In this document: positions 7,394-8,725 of the stretch, piece after piece
Numbering within the stretch: the first letter of the stretch is position 1
Layout: every line of letters begins with the position of its first letter
NCBI GenBank assembly: GCA_014379485.1
Contig: JACMLS010000383.1
Coordinates: 1-8,725 of the forward strand
Direction of reading: 5' to 3'
Length of the DNA: 8,725 bases
Source: Bacteroidia bacterium
Lineage (GTDB): Bacteria; Bacteroidota; Bacteroidia; B-17B0; Aurantibacillaceae
Notes under the pieces: generated by a model
What the model was told of the DNA's origin: nothing
The model's input: only the letters and a program-made list of their open reading frames with translations
Database searches by the model: none
Program-made: the position numbers and the translations under genes

Positions 7394-8197
7394 TTATTTG
7401 TTGAAATTTATTTTTACTGAAAAATTATTTTTTGGTGTTTGCGGATATTCCGGGAAATAAGAGTTTACAGGATATGGGTAATATACTGCACACAATGAAT
7501 TTGAAACCGAGTACAAATGTTTATGTTCTTCTTTCGGAAGGCCATCTAAGATTCCGCGCAATACTTCCCAGCGGGTTGTTTCTGTACTTGCGCCGTAATC
7601 GTGCCAGATAATAATTGATTTTTCGTTTTTACGCAGCGCGAAACAACTTTCGGTGTCTTTTTTTACAGAGGCGTAATGATGGTCGCCGTCAATAAAGATC
7701 ACGTCGAATTTTTTTTGCAGGGCAGAGAAATTATAAGTAAGAGAATCTCCTTCCAGGTGATGAATATTCTTTATTTCTTTTGAAAAAAAACCATGAAGTT
7801 TAATGTATTGTTCATCCCAGTTTTTTTTTCGCATTTCTTCAACAGATAAATTAAGCGTAAATACTTCTTTTGCAATTTGCGCAACGTTGGCCGCACTTTC
7901 TCCGCGCCAGGTTCCTATTTCAAAAAAAGAACAGTCAGAAATTTTTTCTGCCATTATTTTAAGCAACATATAATCTGTTGGCAGCGAGCCCCCTTCAAGA
8001 AATGTATAAGGCTCAATGGTGTATTCTTTTTTTTCAGTAAGAGCAGTAATGTCAATCTTCGGAAGTCCGTTCTCAAAACCATATTGCTGAACTACTGTGT
8101 TACGGTTTACTTCATTGTCTTCTAACACAAGGTTGATGAGATAAGGCTTGCGCAGAAGCAGTGAAGAGCCTTTTAATAATTTAGAGATCTTATTCAT
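7394..8197 (-). CDS. Class I SAM-dependent methyltransferase (Methyltransf_24-like)
   Basis: The 267-aa product is probably a cytoplasmic methyltransferase using S-adenosylmethionine. Residues 91-104 (FFEIGTWRGESAAN) match motif I, the glycine-containing SAM-binding loop after the first beta-strand. Residues 165-181 (DVIFIDGDHHYASVKKD) match the D-G-D-H signature seen in Methyltransf_24 and related sugar or macrocin-type O-methyltransferases, where the acidic and His residues often bind a metal. A later HDYG (199-202) fits the strand-5 region of the same group. The N-terminal 70 residues are not recognisable. The ATG at 8197 has no upstream Shine-Dalgarno sequence. The downstream amidotransferase gene starts 12 nt after the stop in the same frame, suggesting an operon. 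The likely substrate is a nucleotide sugar or a glycan residue, inferred only from the neighbours. An unusual A9 run encodes Lys124-Lys125-Asn126. Confidence 0.78.
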   Translation of the reverse strand: MNKISKLLKGSSLLLRKPYLINLVLEDNEVNRNTVVQQYGFENGLPKIDITALTEKKEYTIEPYTFLEGGSLPTDYMLLKIMAEKISDCSFFEIGTWRGESAANVAQIAKEVFTLNLSVEEMRKKNWDEQYIKLHGFFSKEIKNIHHLEGDSLTYNFSALQKKFDVIFIDGDHHYASVKKDTESCFALRKNEKSIIIWHDYGASTETTRWEVLRGILDGLPKEEHKHLYSVSNSLCAVYYPYPVNSYFPEYPQTPKNNFSVKINFNK

Positions 8198-8212
8198 CGG
8201 GGGTCAAAGGTA

Positions 8213-8373
8213 ATACCAATTCACCATATAAAATAGGCCAATCTACTTGTTCTTTTTTATTAATATTTCTTCAAAAGATTGTTCCGTAGTCCCTGCTACG
8301 CAACAATCATTTTCATCATCTTAATAAAAAATAACGGTGCATCTTTGGCCCATTTTATAAGGCGAAGTGGTAT
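8213..8373. mobile_element. Palindromic MITE-like element, about 160 bp
   Basis: The outer 28 bases at 8213-8240 match the reverse complement of 8346-8373 in 24 positions (ATACCA at the ends, TATAAAAT and GGCCA inside). Further in, TTTTTTATTAA (8253-8263) matches the reverse complement of 8320-8330. The centre is a hairpin, GATTGTTCCGTAG (8277-8289) against CTACGCAACAATC (8296-8308), with one mismatch and a 6-nt loop. The TACCA...TGGTA ends (8214-8372) are flanked on both sides by TAA (8211-8213 and 8373-8375), a possible 3-bp target duplication. It has no ORF of its own. It fills most of the gap between the flippase-like gene and the methyltransferase gene. A complex regulatory or terminator structure is the alternative reading: on the minus strand the central stem is followed by only four T's. 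Confidence 0.65.
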
Positions 8374-8376
8374 AAA

Positions 8377-8725
8377 CTATTCCTTCTTGCGTTTTAATTC
8401 TTCTTTAATAAAATTAATGTCTGTGCCCGAAGGAAGAAAATCTCTCCATCCAAGACTTGCATCTTTGTAAAAAATAAACAAGGCTGTAAAAAAATTGGCA
8501 AAATACGAAAGACAGGTTACAATGGCAGCGTGGGTCATGGTAAATTCAGGATACGAAAAATAAATATAGATGAGCCCCACCGCTGTAAAAACCAATCCGC
8601 AAAAAATAGGAATGAGATTTTTAGAGAAGTCTCCTCTTCCTGAAAAATGATGACCAAGAATAAGATAACCCGAATAAAATACAAGGCCGGGAAAGAGGTA
8701 AAGTAAAACAGGGTGAATACCGGCA
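8377..8725 (-). CDS. Probable polysaccharide flippase (Wzx-type), C-terminal end, cut by right edge
   Basis: The frame is open from the right edge to a TAG at 8377-8379, giving 115 residues; the true start is outside the window. An internal TTG at 8595 is not needed as a start because the frame continues upstream. Three hydrophobic segments are seen: HPVLLYLFPGLVFYSGYLIL, then NLIPIFCGLVFTAVGLIYIY, then HAAIVTCLSYFANFFTALF. They are separated by the polar loop HHFSGRGDFSKN, and the protein ends in a cytosolic-looking basic tail (KRKKE). A small-residue Gly/Arg/Gly loop followed by a helix, a short polar break and an Ala/Tyr-containing helix (AAIVTCLSY) is what the C-terminal half of Wzx/MATE-like lipid-linked oligosaccharide flippases looks like. 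The identification rests on pattern and context, not on a diagnostic motif, and another multi-pass membrane protein remains possible. Confidence 0.6.
   Translation of the reverse strand, partial: AGIHPVLLYLFPGLVFYSGYLILGHHFSGRGDFSKNLIPIFCGLVFTAVGLIYIYFSYPEFTMTHAAIVTCLSYFANFFTALFIFYKDASLGWRDFLPSGTDINFIKEELKRKKE

Noticed and set aside
8205..8212. TACCTTTG on the minus strand as a -7 box for the methyltransferase
   Set aside because: It matches TAnnTTTG, but the nearest suitable TTG (8239-8241) is 26 nt away, beyond the usual 17-23, and the box is only 8 nt before the ATG.
8595..8595. Internal TTG at 8595 as the start of a small 72-aa membrane protein
   Set aside because: The same frame stays open to the right edge and encodes a further convincing membrane segment, so this is the end of a longer protein.

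Overview
The window looks like a chromosomal segment from a member of the phylum Bacteroidota. Three things point there: secreted proteins ending in type IX secretion (T9SS) type A sorting domains, Bacteroidota-style promoters (TTG, 18-20 nt, TAAATTTG) with no Shine-Dalgarno sequence, and AT-rich DNA with many long A/T runs. Every gene I can support lies on the minus strand, so transcription runs from the right edge to the left edge. There is no gap over 300 bases without a gene; the gaps are 256, 263, 111, 12 and 179 nt.

Right part (about 5408-8725), probable surface-glycan genes, in transcription order: the C-terminal end of a multi-pass membrane protein that resembles a polysaccharide (Wzx-type) flippase; a 160-bp near-perfect palindrome that looks like a small non-autonomous mobile element; a class I SAM-dependent methyltransferase; and, 12 nt later and in the same frame, a glutamine-dependent asparagine synthetase-type amidotransferase that starts with TTG. 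Such amidotransferases and methyltransferases are common in O-antigen, capsule and exopolysaccharide clusters, where they amidate or methylate sugars. That role is inferred from context here.

Left part (1-5407), a tandem array of three separately transcribed genes for exported proteins. Two are full-length paralogues (661 and 663 aa) with a signal peptide, sialidase-like Asp-box motifs and a nearly identical C-terminal T9SS sorting domain. The third is cut by the left edge; it has the same kind of signal peptide, a Lys/Ala-rich linker and one canonical Asp box. Each gene has its own promoter about 40-46 nt upstream of its ATG and a shared leader motif built on CCTAA. The two complete genes in the middle are each followed by a GC-rich hairpin terminator of almost the same sequence, so the promoter-gene-terminator unit seems to have been duplicated as a whole. 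The body of the two paralogues has diverged while the sorting domain stayed almost constant, which suggests concerted evolution or a modular, constrained export signal.

I see no RNA genes, CRISPR array, phage genes or transposase genes. The points most worth following up are the palindromic element inside the glycan genes, the shared promoter/leader/terminator architecture of the array, and the body-versus-sorting-domain contrast.
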